Notes: a model not told the origin generated them from the letters alone. Shown: positions 15,967 to 24,256, numbered from the stretch's first letter. The stretch: 50,412 nt of DNA from Yes71-27 sp040758635 (GCA_040758635.1 JBFLVI010000015.1:1-50412), one strand, 5' to 3'. Numbers and translations are program-made.

Positions 15967-16812
15967 CTGGTTTTAGAGCTCTTTAAGAAACCGAAATACG
16001 TCACCATCCAGCAACAAAAAAAGGAGATCCCGGAGGGCTTGTGGATCAAGTGCCCCTGGTGTGGTGAGATCCTTTACAATAAGGATATCGTCAAGAACCT
16101 CAAGGTTTGCCGTAAGTGCGGTTACCATTTCCGACTCACCGCCGAAGAAAGGCTGGCCTTTACCCTTGATGAAGGGAGTTTCGTCGAGTACGACTCCCGT
16201 CTGGTGGCCGATAATCCCCTGAATTTTCCCGGCTATCCCGAAAAGTTGGCCGAGGCGCGCCAGACAACCGGTTTGAGCGAAGCGGTGGTTACCGGAGAGG
16301 GAACCATCCTGGGCCACAGGGTGGTTATTGGGGTGATGGATTCCCGCTTCATCATGGCCAGTATGGGAGCCGCCGTAGGGGAAAAAGTTACGCGGGCGGC
16401 CGAACATGCCTGTGAGCGGCGCCTGCCGCTGGTCCTTTTCGTGGCTTCCGGCGGCGCGCGGATGCAGGAGGGAATGGTAGCGCTGATGCAGATGGCAAAA
16501 ACCGCGGCTGCGGTAAAACACCTGGACGCGGCGGGCCTGCTTTATGTTTCCGTACTTACAGACCCTACCACGGGCGGCGTCAGTGCCAGTTTTGCGATGC
16601 TGGGGGATATCATCCTCGCCGAGCCCGGAGCGCTGATCGGCTTCACCGGACCCCGGGTGATCGAACAGACGATAAAGCAGAAACTTCCGGACGGTTTTCA
16701 GCGGGCGGAATTTCTGCAACAGCACGGGATGATTGACCTGGTGGTCCCGCGGGCCAGGATGCGGGAGATTCTGGGCCGGATCGTGATGCTGCACGCTGGG
16801 GAGGGGAACTGA
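15967..16812 (+). CDS. accD: Acetyl-CoA carboxylase carboxyltransferase subunit beta
   Basis: The beta half of the carboxyltransferase that moves CO2 from biotin to acetyl-CoA, making malonyl-CoA for fatty acids. The Cys4 zinc ribbon (CPWC, then CRKC 15 residues later) and the crotonase-fold core (GARMQEGMVALMQMAKTAAA; TDPTTGGVSASFAMLGD) are intact. The first conventional start in frame, TTG 16039, would remove a conserved N-terminal segment: the codons before it read LELFKKPKYVTIQQQKKEIP, typical of AccD. No ATG, GTG or TTG fits; CTG 15967, six bases after GGGAGAGG, is the likely start, giving 281 residues. An out-of-frame ATG at 15962 stops after four codons. The stop overlaps accA (TGATG). 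Confidence 0.93.
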   Translation: MVLELFKKPKYVTIQQQKKEIPEGLWIKCPWCGEILYNKDIVKNLKVCRKCGYHFRLTAEERLAFTLDEGSFVEYDSRLVADNPLNFPGYPEKLAEARQTTGLSEAVVTGEGTILGHRVVIGVMDSRFIMASMGAAVGEKVTRAAEHACERRLPLVLFVASGGARMQEGMVALMQMAKTAAAVKHLDAAGLLYVSVLTDPTTGGVSASFAMLGDIILAEPGALIGFTGPRVIEQTIKQKLPDGFQRAEFLQQHGMIDLVVPRARMREILGRIVMLHAGEGN

Positions 16813-17783
16813 TGCCTACGATTCTTGATTTCGAGCGGCCGTTCGTAGAACTCGAAAACAAGATTGCGGAACTTACCTCCTTCAGCCGCGAGAAAGACCT
16901 TGACCTTTCAGAGGAGATTGAGCATTTGGAAAAGCGAGCGGAGGAACTGAAGCGATCCATTTTCGCCAACCTTACTCCCTGGCAGCGGGTGCAGCTCGCC
17001 CGCCACCCGGACCGCCCCAATACGGAAGAATACGTGCGGATGCTTTTCGAGGACTTCATCGAGTTTCACGGGGACCGGTGCTACGGGGATGATCCGGCGG
17101 TGCTCGGCGGAATTGGCCGGCTCAACGGGACGGCGGTCACCGTTGTCGGCCACCGCAAGGGCCGGGACACCCGGGAGAACGTGAGCCGGAATTTCGGGAT
17201 GGCGCATCCCGAAGGTTTTCGGAAGGCCCTCCGGCTGATGCACCAGGCGGAGAAGTTCGGGCGGCCGGTGATCACTTTTATTGATACTCCGGGTGCCCAC
17301 TGCGGCGTTGGTGCGGAGGAGCGGGGTCAGAGCTGCGCGATTGCACAAAATTTACTGGGTATGAGCGCCCTCCGGGTACCAATAATAGTGGTAGTAATCG
17401 GCGAAGGAGGAAGCGGTGGCGCGCTGGCCCTGGGAGTGGGGGACAGGATCCTGATGCAGGAACACGCGATTTTCTCCGTCATTTCGCCCGAGGGGTGCGC
17501 AAGCATTCTGTGGAAAGACCCGAGCCGTGCGCAGGAAGCAGCCGAGGCGTTGAAGCTCACCGCGCACGACCTGCTGGCGTTGGGAATTGTGGACGAGGTG
17601 ATACCGGAGCCCCTGGGCGGCGCCCACCGCGACCCTGAGGGAGCGGCCGCCCTGGTGCGGGAAAGGCTGGTCCAGCACCTGGAGACTTTGAAGAGAATGG
17701 CTCCGGAGGAATTGATCCGGTCTCGCTGGATGAAGTTCAGACAGATCGGCCTGGTGAGTGAGGAAGCGGGCGAAAGCGGTTAA
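16812..17783 (+). CDS. accA: Acetyl-CoA carboxylase carboxyltransferase subunit alpha
   Basis: A 323-residue alpha subunit, partner of AccD in the A2B2 carboxyltransferase. The family N-terminal helix region (LDFERPFVELENKIAELTSF), the RHPDRPNTEEYVRMLFEDFI segment, and the oxyanion-hole glycines (VVVIGEGGSGGALALGVGD) are visible, together with MQEHAIFSVISPEGCASILW. ATG 16812 shares a base with the accD stop, giving the 1:1 coupled expression expected for the complex. A GC-rich hairpin followed by a pyrimidine tract lies downstream. Length is normal. Confidence 0.95.
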   Translation: MPTILDFERPFVELENKIAELTSFSREKDLDLSEEIEHLEKRAEELKRSIFANLTPWQRVQLARHPDRPNTEEYVRMLFEDFIEFHGDRCYGDDPAVLGGIGRLNGTAVTVVGHRKGRDTRENVSRNFGMAHPEGFRKALRLMHQAEKFGRPVITFIDTPGAHCGVGAEERGQSCAIAQNLLGMSALRVPIIVVVIGEGGSGGALALGVGDRILMQEHAIFSVISPEGCASILWKDPSRAQEAAEALKLTAHDLLALGIVDEVIPEPLGGAHRDPEGAAALVRERLVQHLETLKRMAPEELIRSRWMKFRQIGLVSEEAGESG

Positions 17784-17890
17784 AAGGATGGGCACGGAAC
17801 CGTCTTGGCGCTCGTTATTGGGGTTTGCCCGCGGCTGGCGGTTTTGGGGGTTGCGGCTTTCCCACAGCGGTTTTCTCCGGCGAAAAGGTG

Positions 17891-17945
17891 CCGGCGCGGT
17901 TTTTTTCATAAGGGCGCTTGCGCCGGTCTTCTTTTCTTTTCTTTA
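17891..17945 (+). terminator. Probable terminator after accA
   Basis: CCGGCGC (17891-17897) pairs with GCGCCGG (17920-17926), and a T-rich tract (TCTTCTTTTCTTTTCTTT) follows at once. It lies about 110 bases after the accA stop and would separate accDA from pfkA. The loop is rather long, so strength is uncertain. Confidence 0.5.
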
Positions 17946-18068
17946 AGCGGCATTTTTTCTTGATTCAAACCTGTCTTTCCCTGAACAGTCTAACAAGCCA
18001 ACTGGAATTAAGAGCCGGCCTGCGCCTGCAGGCGGCATAAATTACAAGGGTTTACGGAGGGTGAAGTT

Positions 18069-19031
18069 TTGCACCGGATCGGTGTGTTGACCAGCGGCGG
18101 TGACGCTCCCGGAATGAACGCCGCCGTCCGGGCCGTGGTGCGGAAGGGCATCTTCCTCGGGCGGGAGATCCTGGGGGTCAGGCGGGGCTTTGCGGGGCTG
18201 ATCGAAGGGGATGTCGAGGCAATGAGTCTCGGTTCGGTCGCGGACGTTATCCAGAGGGGCGGCACCATTTTGCTCACTGCGCGGTCTGAAGAGTTCAGGG
18301 CGCCGGAAGGCCGAGCGCAGGCCTTTGCTTCCGCACGGCGGGTGGGTATGGACGGCCTGGTGGTCATCGGGGGCGACGGTTCTTTCCGCGGCGCCTTTGC
18401 GCTGCACCAGGAAACGGGACTCCCGGTCGTCTGCATTCCGGCGACGATCGACAACGACATTCCCGGGACGGATTACAGCATCGGCTTCGACACCGCGGTG
18501 AATACGGTGGTGGACGCCATCAACAAGATCCGGGCCACCGCCACCTCCCACGAGCGGACCTTCGTGGTGGAAGTAATGGGGCGCAACTCCGGTTTTATCG
18601 CCCTCACGGCCGGCCTGGCCGGCGGGGCCGAGTCGATCCTGATCCCGGAAATTCCGTTTGATCTGGAGGACGTCTGCCGGCGGTTGTTGCGGGGCGTCCG
18701 CCGGGGAAAGCACCACAGCATCATCGTCGTCGCCGAAGGTGCAGCGTCTGCCGCGGCAGTGGCTGCGGAGATCAAGTCCAGGACGGGCTTTGACACCAAG
18801 ATTACCATCCTGGGGCACATCCAGCGGGGCGGGGCGCCGACGGCTTTTGACCGTGTCCTGGCCAGCGTGATGGGCGCTTGGGCAGTGGAGTTGCTGACGG
18901 GCGGTGAACGGTGTGGCGCGACCGCCGTAAAATGCGGGCAGTTGACGCGCTACGACCTGCCGGAAGTTTTCGAGATGAAGAAGGAGATTGACGAAGGTCT
19001 TTACCGGCTTGCAGAAGTTCTGGCGATATAG
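18069..19031 (+). CDS. pfkA: ATP-dependent 6-phosphofructokinase
   Basis: A 320-residue PfkA, phosphorylating fructose 6-phosphate in glycolysis. The ATP-binding TSGGDAPGMNAAVRA at the N-terminus, the GGDGSFRGA motif, the catalytic PATIDNDIPGTDYSIGFDTA segment with its Asp, and VVEVMGRNSGFIAL are all intact. A GDG-type glycine (rather than Lys) after the GGD motif indicates ATP, not pyrophosphate, as phosphate donor. TTG 18069 follows GGAGGG. pyk lies next, the usual pairing of the two regulated glycolytic steps; a 146-bp gap without a clear terminator separates them. Confidence 0.95.
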   Translation: MHRIGVLTSGGDAPGMNAAVRAVVRKGIFLGREILGVRRGFAGLIEGDVEAMSLGSVADVIQRGGTILLTARSEEFRAPEGRAQAFASARRVGMDGLVVIGGDGSFRGAFALHQETGLPVVCIPATIDNDIPGTDYSIGFDTAVNTVVDAINKIRATATSHERTFVVEVMGRNSGFIALTAGLAGGAESILIPEIPFDLEDVCRRLLRGVRRGKHHSIIVVAEGAASAAAVAAEIKSRTGFDTKITILGHIQRGGAPTAFDRVLASVMGAWAVELLTGGERCGATAVKCGQLTRYDLPEVFEMKKEIDEGLYRLAEVLAI

Positions 19032-19177
19032 GGTAGTATAACAAAAGGGTTTAAGAAAAACTGGGGCCGAAAGTGGAACAGGGCGGCGGGCTCCGGGGCC
19101 CAAATCTCGGAGTTTCCGGTGGCCGCTGCCTTCGCTTGCGGTTGAAGTTAAAACTCAGACCGTTTCAGGGGGATTTT

Positions 19178-20926
19178 ATGCGCCATACGAAGATCATCTG
19201 CACGCTCGGACCGGCGAGTGAAACCCCGGACGTGATCGAAGGAATGCTGAAGGCGGGGATGAACGTTGCCCGGCTGAATATGTCCCACGGCACGCAGGAG
19301 GATCACTGCCGGCGGCTGCGCCTGGTAAGAGAGACGGCGGCGCGGGTGGGCAAAAATCTGGGCATTCTGGTGGACATCCGCGGCCCGCGCATCCGGATCG
19401 GCGAATTAGAGGCGCCGCTTTTCTTAAGAGCCGGCGAAGAAGTGGAACTGGTAACGGAAAACGCCACCGGTGCCGGAATGCGTATTCCTGTAAATTACGA
19501 GGGGATAGCCCGGGACGTGCGGCCCGGGGACACCGTCCTCATCGCCGACGGTCTGGTATGCCTGAGGGTGCTCGAAACGTCCGAACGAAGCGTGCTGTGC
19601 CGGGTAGAGGCCGGGGGTGAGGTCGAGTCACACAAGGGCGTGAATCTTCCCGGGGTCCGGGTGAATCTTCCCTCGGTTACCGAGAAGGACGTTGCGGATA
19701 TCAGGTTTGCGATTGCCGAAGGGGCGGATTTTATTGCGCTTTCTTACGTGCGAAAGGCGGAGGACGTACTGGCGGCGCGGCGGTTTTTAGAGGAGGCCGG
19801 TGCCGATATTTCCCTGCTCGCGAAAATCGAAAACTGGGAGGGACTGGAGAACCTGCACCCGATCCTGAAGGTCGCCGACGGGGTGATGGTGGCCCGGGGC
19901 GACTTGGGCCTGGAAATCCCCACCGAAGAGGTTCCTCTGGCCCAGAAACGGATTATCCAGGAGGCGAATGCGGCCGGGAAGCCGGTGATCACTGCAACCC
20001 AGATGTTGGAGTCAATGATTCACAATCCGCGCCCCACGCGTGCGGAGGCGAGCGACGTTGCGAACGCGATCCTTGACGGCACAGACGCGGTGATGCTTTC
20101 GGGCGAGACGGCCGTCGGGCGGTACCCGGTGCAGGCGGTGGCGGTCATGGCCAAGATTGCGGCCCGGGTGGAGGAGGCCCTCCCCTACGACGAAGTGTTG
20201 AGCGCAAAGAGGGCGGTTTCGAAGCGGACGGTGACCGATGCCATCAGCTTTGCCACGTGCAGCGTGGCCCACAACCTGGAGGCGACAGCGATCATCACCG
20301 CTACCCAGACGGGCTACACGGCGAGGATGGTGGCGAAATACCGTCCGCGCCCGCCGATCATTGCGGTCACACCCCACAGCCGGGTGGTCCGGCGGTTAAC
20401 CATGGTCTGGGGGGTGCTGCCGCTGCTGGTGGGGCAGATCCAAAACACCGACCAGATGATCCGCGAAGCGGTAGAGGCGGCGGTGGCGGCGCGGTATATC
20501 AGTGCGGGGGACCTGGTGATAATTACGGCAGGCGTTCCCGTGGGCGTGCACGGCACCACCAATCTCCTGAAGGTGCATACCGTGGGCGACATTCTGGCCC
20601 GGGGAATCGGAATCGGGGCCAAGGCGGTAACGGGCAGGGTGCGGATAGTCCGCACGGCCAGAGAGGCACTGGAAAAAGTGGAACCGGGCGACGTGATGGT
20701 TGCTCCGGCGACGGACAAGGAGTTCATCCCGGCAATGGAGCGTTGCGCCGGTATCGTGACCGAAGTAGGCGGCTTGACTTCCCACGCAGCGATTGTCGGG
20801 CTGGAGTTCGGGATCCCGGTCGTGGTGGGGGTTGAAGGAGCAACTGCCATCCTAAAAGACGGCCAGGTGGTCACCCTGGACGGACAGCGCGGCGTGATTT
20901 ACAGCGGGGTAGCACGGGTGCTGTAA
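19178..20926 (+). CDS. pyk: Pyruvate kinase with C-terminal phosphohistidine-type domain
   Basis: A 582-residue pyruvate kinase making pyruvate and ATP from phosphoenolpyruvate. The A/B domains carry TKIICTLGPASETPDVIEGM, the substrate loop MVARGDLGLEIP, and TATQMLESMIHNPRPTRAEA. The allosteric C domain follows. An extra domain of ~110 residues at the C-terminus has the PEP-utilising mobile-domain pattern (GGLTSHAAIVGLEFGIPVVV), as in Bacillus and Geobacillus enzymes; its His is in TSHAA. ATG 19178 with AGGGGGA upstream is the start; a longer open frame from 19073 lacks homology. A tract of degenerate 7-bp repeats begins nine bases after the stop. Confidence 0.95.
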   Translation: MRHTKIICTLGPASETPDVIEGMLKAGMNVARLNMSHGTQEDHCRRLRLVRETAARVGKNLGILVDIRGPRIRIGELEAPLFLRAGEEVELVTENATGAGMRIPVNYEGIARDVRPGDTVLIADGLVCLRVLETSERSVLCRVEAGGEVESHKGVNLPGVRVNLPSVTEKDVADIRFAIAEGADFIALSYVRKAEDVLAARRFLEEAGADISLLAKIENWEGLENLHPILKVADGVMVARGDLGLEIPTEEVPLAQKRIIQEANAAGKPVITATQMLESMIHNPRPTRAEASDVANAILDGTDAVMLSGETAVGRYPVQAVAVMAKIAARVEEALPYDEVLSAKRAVSKRTVTDAISFATCSVAHNLEATAIITATQTGYTARMVAKYRPRPPIIAVTPHSRVVRRLTMVWGVLPLLVGQIQNTDQMIREAVEAAVAARYISAGDLVIITAGVPVGVHGTTNLLKVHTVGDILARGIGIGAKAVTGRVRIVRTAREALEKVEPGDVMVAPATDKEFIPAMERCAGIVTEVGGLTSHAAIVGLEFGIPVVVGVEGATAILKDGQVVTLDGQRGVIYSGVARVL

Positions 20927-20934
20927 CCTTGCGG

Positions 20935-21004
20935 GTTAGAGAAGTGGGGTCAGAAGCCAGAAGTTAGAATCCAGAATTCAGGAGTCAGAAGCGGAAAGTC
21001 AGGG
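20935..21004 (+). repeat. Heptamer tract 1 (ten degenerate 7-bp units)
   Basis: Starting nine bases after the pyk stop, the sequence divides exactly into ten consecutive 7-mers: GTTAGAG, AAGTGGG, GTCAGAA, GCCAGAA, GTTAGAA, TCCAGAA, TTCAGGA, GTCAGAA, GCGGAAA, GTCAGGG. Most fit GTYAGAR. It is followed at 21024-21043 by a perfect stem-loop (CAGAGGAA, CTCT loop, TTCCTCTG), and then by the CCCGGCACTCAG palindrome. Confidence 0.75.
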
Positions 21005-21005
21005 G

Positions 21006-21818
21006 TTGGCGGTATTGCGCTTCCAGAGGAACTCTTTCCTCTGCGGCTGCCCGGCACTCAGGCGCCTGAGTGCTGAGTGGAAATTTCTGTTGCTGTTTGG
21101 ATTTTGCGCTCTTCTGCTCACTTTTTGCGCCGCGGGCTGCCAGTTGGAGGAGCCGGGAGTTGCCCCCGGACCAGAGCAAAACGGGGTAAAGGCCCGGGTC
21201 GTGCAGGTCGTGGACGGAGACACGGTGACCGTCAGGTTTTTGCCGGGAGCGGCGGTTGTTCCCCAGGGCCGCGTCTACCGGGTGGCGACACCGGGCGGCT
21301 GGATCGGGGTTGGAGCCACCGAAAAAGTCCGCTTGATCGGGGTGAACGCGCCGGAAATCAGTCCCGGTGAAGGCCGCGGGGATTTTTTCGGCGAGGAGGC
21401 GAAGCGTTACACGCGGCACCGCCTCCAGAACCGGGTGGTAATGCTTCTTTTTGATGTGCAAACCCGCGACCGTTACGGCCGGCTGCTGGCTTACGTTTAC
21501 GCCGGCGAGAGCTTTTTCAACCTGGAGTTGGTGGCGGAGGGTTGCGCGCAGGTTTACACGGTGCCTCCAAACGTCAAGTACGCCGCCGCGTTTCTGGAAG
21601 CCCAGCGCAGGGCGATTCAGGAAAAACGGGGACTCTGGCGGGAGCGGGAGTTCTACGCGCGCCCCGTGATCGGAAACCGGCGCAGCCTGGTTTATCACCG
21701 CGCCGGTTGTGCCGGACTGCCGGCACCTTCGAACCAGGTCCTGTTCAGGAACGAAAAGGAGGCGGTGCTGGCGGGTTTTCGCCACTGCAGGGACTGCTTT
21801 TCGCCGGCGGCGCAGTAG
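21006..21818 (+). CDS. Secreted SNase-like thermonuclease lipoprotein with C-terminal Cys/His domain
   Basis: A staphylococcal-nuclease-fold protein that probably cuts DNA/RNA outside the membrane. A hydrophobic signal (FLLLFGFCALLLTF) ends in a lipobox-like CAAGC, so it is likely a lipoprotein. The SNase domain runs from VVQVVDGDTVTVRF, with RLIGVNAPEIS, RDRYGRLLAYVYAG and VEALF-equivalent helices. A C-terminal ~50 residues (NRRSLVYHRAGCAGLP ... FRHCRDCF) form a Cys/His module like the Ada-type zinc domain. The N-terminal ~25 codons run through a hairpin and a repeat palindrome; TTG 21006, 21015 and 21090 are all possible starts, the last removing the repeat-encoded part. Confidence 0.82.
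   Translation: MAVLRFQRNSFLCGCPALRRLSAEWKFLLLFGFCALLLTFCAAGCQLEEPGVAPGPEQNGVKARVVQVVDGDTVTVRFLPGAAVVPQGRVYRVATPGGWIGVGATEKVRLIGVNAPEISPGEGRGDFFGEEAKRYTRHRLQNRVVMLLFDVQTRDRYGRLLAYVYAGESFFNLELVAEGCAQVYTVPPNVKYAAAFLEAQRRAIQEKRGLWREREFYARPVIGNRRSLVYHRAGCAGLPAPSNQVLFRNEKEAVLAGFRHCRDCFSPAAQ
21050..21072. repeat. Collapsed copy of the CCCGGCACTCAG inverted-arm repeat
   Basis: CCCGGCACTCAG is followed after only a few bases by CTGAGTGC, so that 21055-21072 (CACTCAGGCGCCTGAGTG) is a perfect 18-bp palindrome. The same arms enclose 75-76 bp at 29531-29742. This copy lies within the possible 5' coding end of the nuclease. Confidence 0.7.
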
Positions 21819-21866
21819 TACGGCTCCCGGGGTTCGGTACACATGACGGCGCAGTGAGGGATTGGC

Positions 21867-22454
21867 GTGAAGGAGTTCATCCTGGATTACCTTACGGCAT
21901 TCGGCATCGGCGGAATTCTCATCAGTAGTTTTGTCGAGGCGCTCGGAGTGCCTTTTTTCCCCGGGGGGATCATGGTGATTCTTGCCGGGTTTTTAATTCC
22001 CAAGGGTTACATGAGTTTTCCGGCAGCGCTTTTGGCGACCGCATCCGGCTTTATTACGGGTTCGCTCGTAGCCTATTTCTTAGGGGCGAAATTAGGAGGC
22101 CAGGTCTTTGAACGGGGCGGACGCTGGCTGAAGGTTACGCCCGCGCGCCTCGATAAGGCGCGCCTCTACCTGAGTCGTTCGGCGCCGGGCTTTGTAATTT
22201 TTGGCCGGTTCGTTCCGGGGATCAGCAACCTGACACCGTACCTGGCCGGCGTGGGAGGGCTGCGGGTGGAGGTTTTCTTTGCCCTGACCGCCGCCTTTGC
22301 CTTTGCTTGGGCCGCGCTTTACCTTTCACTGGGAATGCTCTTCGGGCAGAACTGGAGCAAGGTAGCGGGGCGTATCCAGCCGCTGCTGCTGGCGGGGGCG
22401 CTGGTCGGTTTGGGATTTTATTTCGGCTTCTTTATACGCCGGAAAAGGGGGTGA
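21867..22454 (+). CDS. DedA-family membrane protein
   Basis: A 195-residue integral membrane protein of the DedA/SNARE-associated family, which includes undecaprenyl-phosphate and phospholipid flippases. Visible family features are the N-terminal re-entrant region (GIGGILISSFVEALGVPFFPGG), the amphipathic FERGGRWLKVTPARLDKARLYL segment, and the conserved GRFVPGISNLTPYLAGV with its Arg and Pro. Three further hydrophobic segments follow, and a basic tail (RRKRG) should face the cytoplasm. GTG 21867 is the likely start. Substrate cannot be told from sequence. Confidence 0.88.
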   Translation: MKEFILDYLTAFGIGGILISSFVEALGVPFFPGGIMVILAGFLIPKGYMSFPAALLATASGFITGSLVAYFLGAKLGGQVFERGGRWLKVTPARLDKARLYLSRSAPGFVIFGRFVPGISNLTPYLAGVGGLRVEVFFALTAAFAFAWAALYLSLGMLFGQNWSKVAGRIQPLLLAGALVGLGFYFGFFIRRKRG

Positions 22455-22486
22455 AGAGCCTAAAGTTTAACCCGGTTTTTGCCAAA

Positions 22487-22561
22487 ATATTAATATAGGA
22501 GATTTTTCGCCAACTAACGACCCTTCAATACCGGGTCCGTTTTTGTATATTAATATAGGAG
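22487..22561 (+). promoter_or_regulatory. Duplicated ATATTAATATAGGAG boxes upstream of sigI
   Basis: The same 15-mer, containing the perfect palindrome ATATTAATAT, occurs at 22487-22501 and 22547-22561, exactly 60 bp apart. Each copy is preceded by a C/G-rich then T-rich stretch (CCCGGTTTTTG; GGGTCCGTTTTTG). In this GC-rich genome they stand out as possible operators or -10 regions for sigI; the AGGAG in each is not followed by a usable start. Confidence 0.5.
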
Positions 22562-22598
22562 CCGGTGTGGAGGGCGGCCGGGTGAGGGGTATAGCCGC

Positions 22599-23309
22599 AT
22601 GGACGACGCTGCCCTTCAAAAGCTGGTTAACCGGGCCAGGGCAGGAGACGCTGAGGCGCGCAACCGGGTCCTGGAAGCCTGCCGCGGCTTTGTTTTCAGC
22701 GTGGTCGGTTCTTACTGCCGGAAGCCGCTCGCCTGGGGCCAGGACGACGAGTTGAGCGTGGGGCTGATGGCTTTCAACGAGGCGATCAACCGGTACGAGC
22801 CGGAGCGGGGCGTACCCTTTCTGGCTTTCGCCCGGCTGGTGATCAAGAGCCGGTTGGCCAACTATTTCCGGCAGGAGAACCGGCACCGGAAGGTCAGTTC
22901 CGGAGCGGAGATCTCCGAGGAGTTGTTGCAGAACGAGGCGGCGGTAGCGTGGGAGGAATTCCTCTGGCAAAACGTGGTAAGGGACCGGGCGGAAGAGATC
23001 GAGGAGTACGAAGCGGCCCTGAACGAATTTGGGATTTCGCTCGAGGAATTGGTGGCCCTTTCTCCGAAACACCGCGACAGCCGGATGGCGCTGATCAAGG
23101 CAGCACGCTCGCTGGCGGCGGAAAAGAAGCTTTTCGAACAGTCCGTGGCGGCAAAGAAACGCCTCCCGGTACGCGACGTGGCGAAAAAGACCGGACTGAG
23201 CCCGAGAGCGGTGGAAAGGAACCGGAAATACCTTTTAGCGTTGGCGATTATCTTCCGGTACCCTGAGCGGTTCATTTACCTCAACTCTTACATCAACAAG
23301 GTGGGCTAA
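22599..23309 (+). CDS. sigI: RNA polymerase sigma factor SigI
   Basis: A 236-residue sigma-70-class factor of the SigI type (heat and cell-envelope response in Bacillus, polysaccharide sensing in some clostridia). Region 2 is clear (DDELSVGLMAFNEAINRYEPERGVPF, then AFARLVIKSRLANYFRQE). The C-terminal region has the SigI-specific domain with RDVAKKTGLSPRAVERNRKYLLALAII, replacing a usual region 4. ATG 22599 begins the protein. The rsgI-like gene starts six bases after the stop, the normal arrangement of a sigma factor with its membrane anti-sigma factor, and a strong terminator ends the pair. Confidence 0.92.
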   Translation: MDDAALQKLVNRARAGDAEARNRVLEACRGFVFSVVGSYCRKPLAWGQDDELSVGLMAFNEAINRYEPERGVPFLAFARLVIKSRLANYFRQENRHRKVSSGAEISEELLQNEAAVAWEEFLWQNVVRDRAEEIEEYEAALNEFGISLEELVALSPKHRDSRMALIKAARSLAAEKKLFEQSVAAKKRLPVRDVAKKTGLSPRAVERNRKYLLALAIIFRYPERFIYLNSYINKVG

Positions 23310-23315
23310 GGTGGG

Positions 23316-24158
23316 ATGGCGATGCGCGGGTTCCTGCTGAAGAAAAAGGACGGCACAGGAATTGTCCTCACCCGCGACGGTCTGTTCATGCAGGGTGTGG
23401 TCGGCGAGGCGGGAGCAACAGGTGAAGAGGTGGCCGTCCAGCCGATCCTTAAAAGGCGGATTCCCCCCTGGATGGTGATGGCTGCCGTGGTGCTGGCATG
23501 TGTGGGTTTCGGGGTGTACCGGCTGGCCTTCCCACCGGTGTTCGCTTATGTGGCGTTGGACGTTGAGCCCAGCGTGGAGTTGGCCCTTGATTCACGGCTG
23601 GTGGTTGTCGAACAACGGGGATTCAACGCCGGCGGGAAGCGGTTGCTGGCACTGGAGGATGCGCGTGGCAAGCCGTTGGAGGCCGCGGTCAGCGGGCTTT
23701 TACAACGTGCCTTCTCGGAGGGCTACCTGCCCGACGGACAGGACCACGTGGTTTTGGTGGCGGTCACCGCACGGGGGGAGGAAAAGCGCCTGGATACCGA
23801 AACGCTGGCCTGCCTGGTAGCCCGGGACTTTCCGGCGGTGCGCGGGGGGGTGGAAATCGTCGCCGTCCAGGCCGATTGGAGTTTACGGCAGGAGGCAGTG
23901 CGGAGCGGTCTTTCCAGCGGGCGGTACCTGCTCCAGCGAGAGCTTGAAGCACGGGGGTTGGGGGTCGTGCCTGGTTTTCTCCGGGAGGAATCGCTCCAGG
24001 AACTCGAAGAAAAGCAGGGGGTTACGGTGGCGGCCCTGGTAGGGGACGAGGGGTCCGTGCTGGTGCGCCTTGGAGAGGACCTTTCGGGTACGGAGACCGG
24101 CCGGGGATTGTTCTTTGCGGCTCCGGTACCGGGGGATTGGATCGGGAGCGGCGAATAG
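23316..24158 (+). CDS. rsgI: RsgI-type membrane anti-sigma factor
   Basis: A 280-residue protein with the three-part RsgI layout. An N-terminal cytoplasmic anti-sigma domain (about 1-48) is followed by one transmembrane segment (about 52-70, WMVMAAVVLACVGFGVYRL), then an outer region starting with the family motif FAYVALDVEPSVELALDSRLVV, and ending in a Glu-rich helix and a tail. No carbohydrate-binding module is attached, unlike clostridial cellulosome RsgIs, so the signal is probably envelope stress. It should hold SigI inactive until cleaved. ATG 23316 follows the sigI stop closely. Confidence 0.88.
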   Translation: MAMRGFLLKKKDGTGIVLTRDGLFMQGVVGEAGATGEEVAVQPILKRRIPPWMVMAAVVLACVGFGVYRLAFPPVFAYVALDVEPSVELALDSRLVVVEQRGFNAGGKRLLALEDARGKPLEAAVSGLLQRAFSEGYLPDGQDHVVLVAVTARGEEKRLDTETLACLVARDFPAVRGGVEIVAVQADWSLRQEAVRSGLSSGRYLLQRELEARGLGVVPGFLREESLQELEEKQGVTVAALVGDEGSVLVRLGEDLSGTETGRGLFFAAPVPGDWIGSGE

Positions 24159-24210
24159 GTATCCGGAGCAGCTGATTCTGAATTTGGAGCCCTGTAAGGG
24201 AGTTGATTTT

Positions 24211-24236
24211 GGGCAGATCGGCTGCCCTTTTTATTT
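24211..24236 (+). terminator. Rho-independent terminator after rsgI
   Basis: GGGCAG, a five-base loop, and CTGCCC (24211-24227) are followed by TTTTTATTT. It lies about 50 bases beyond the rsgI stop and closes the sigI-rsgI operon. Confidence 0.85.
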
Positions 24237-24256
24237 GGGCGAATTGGTACCGGGTC

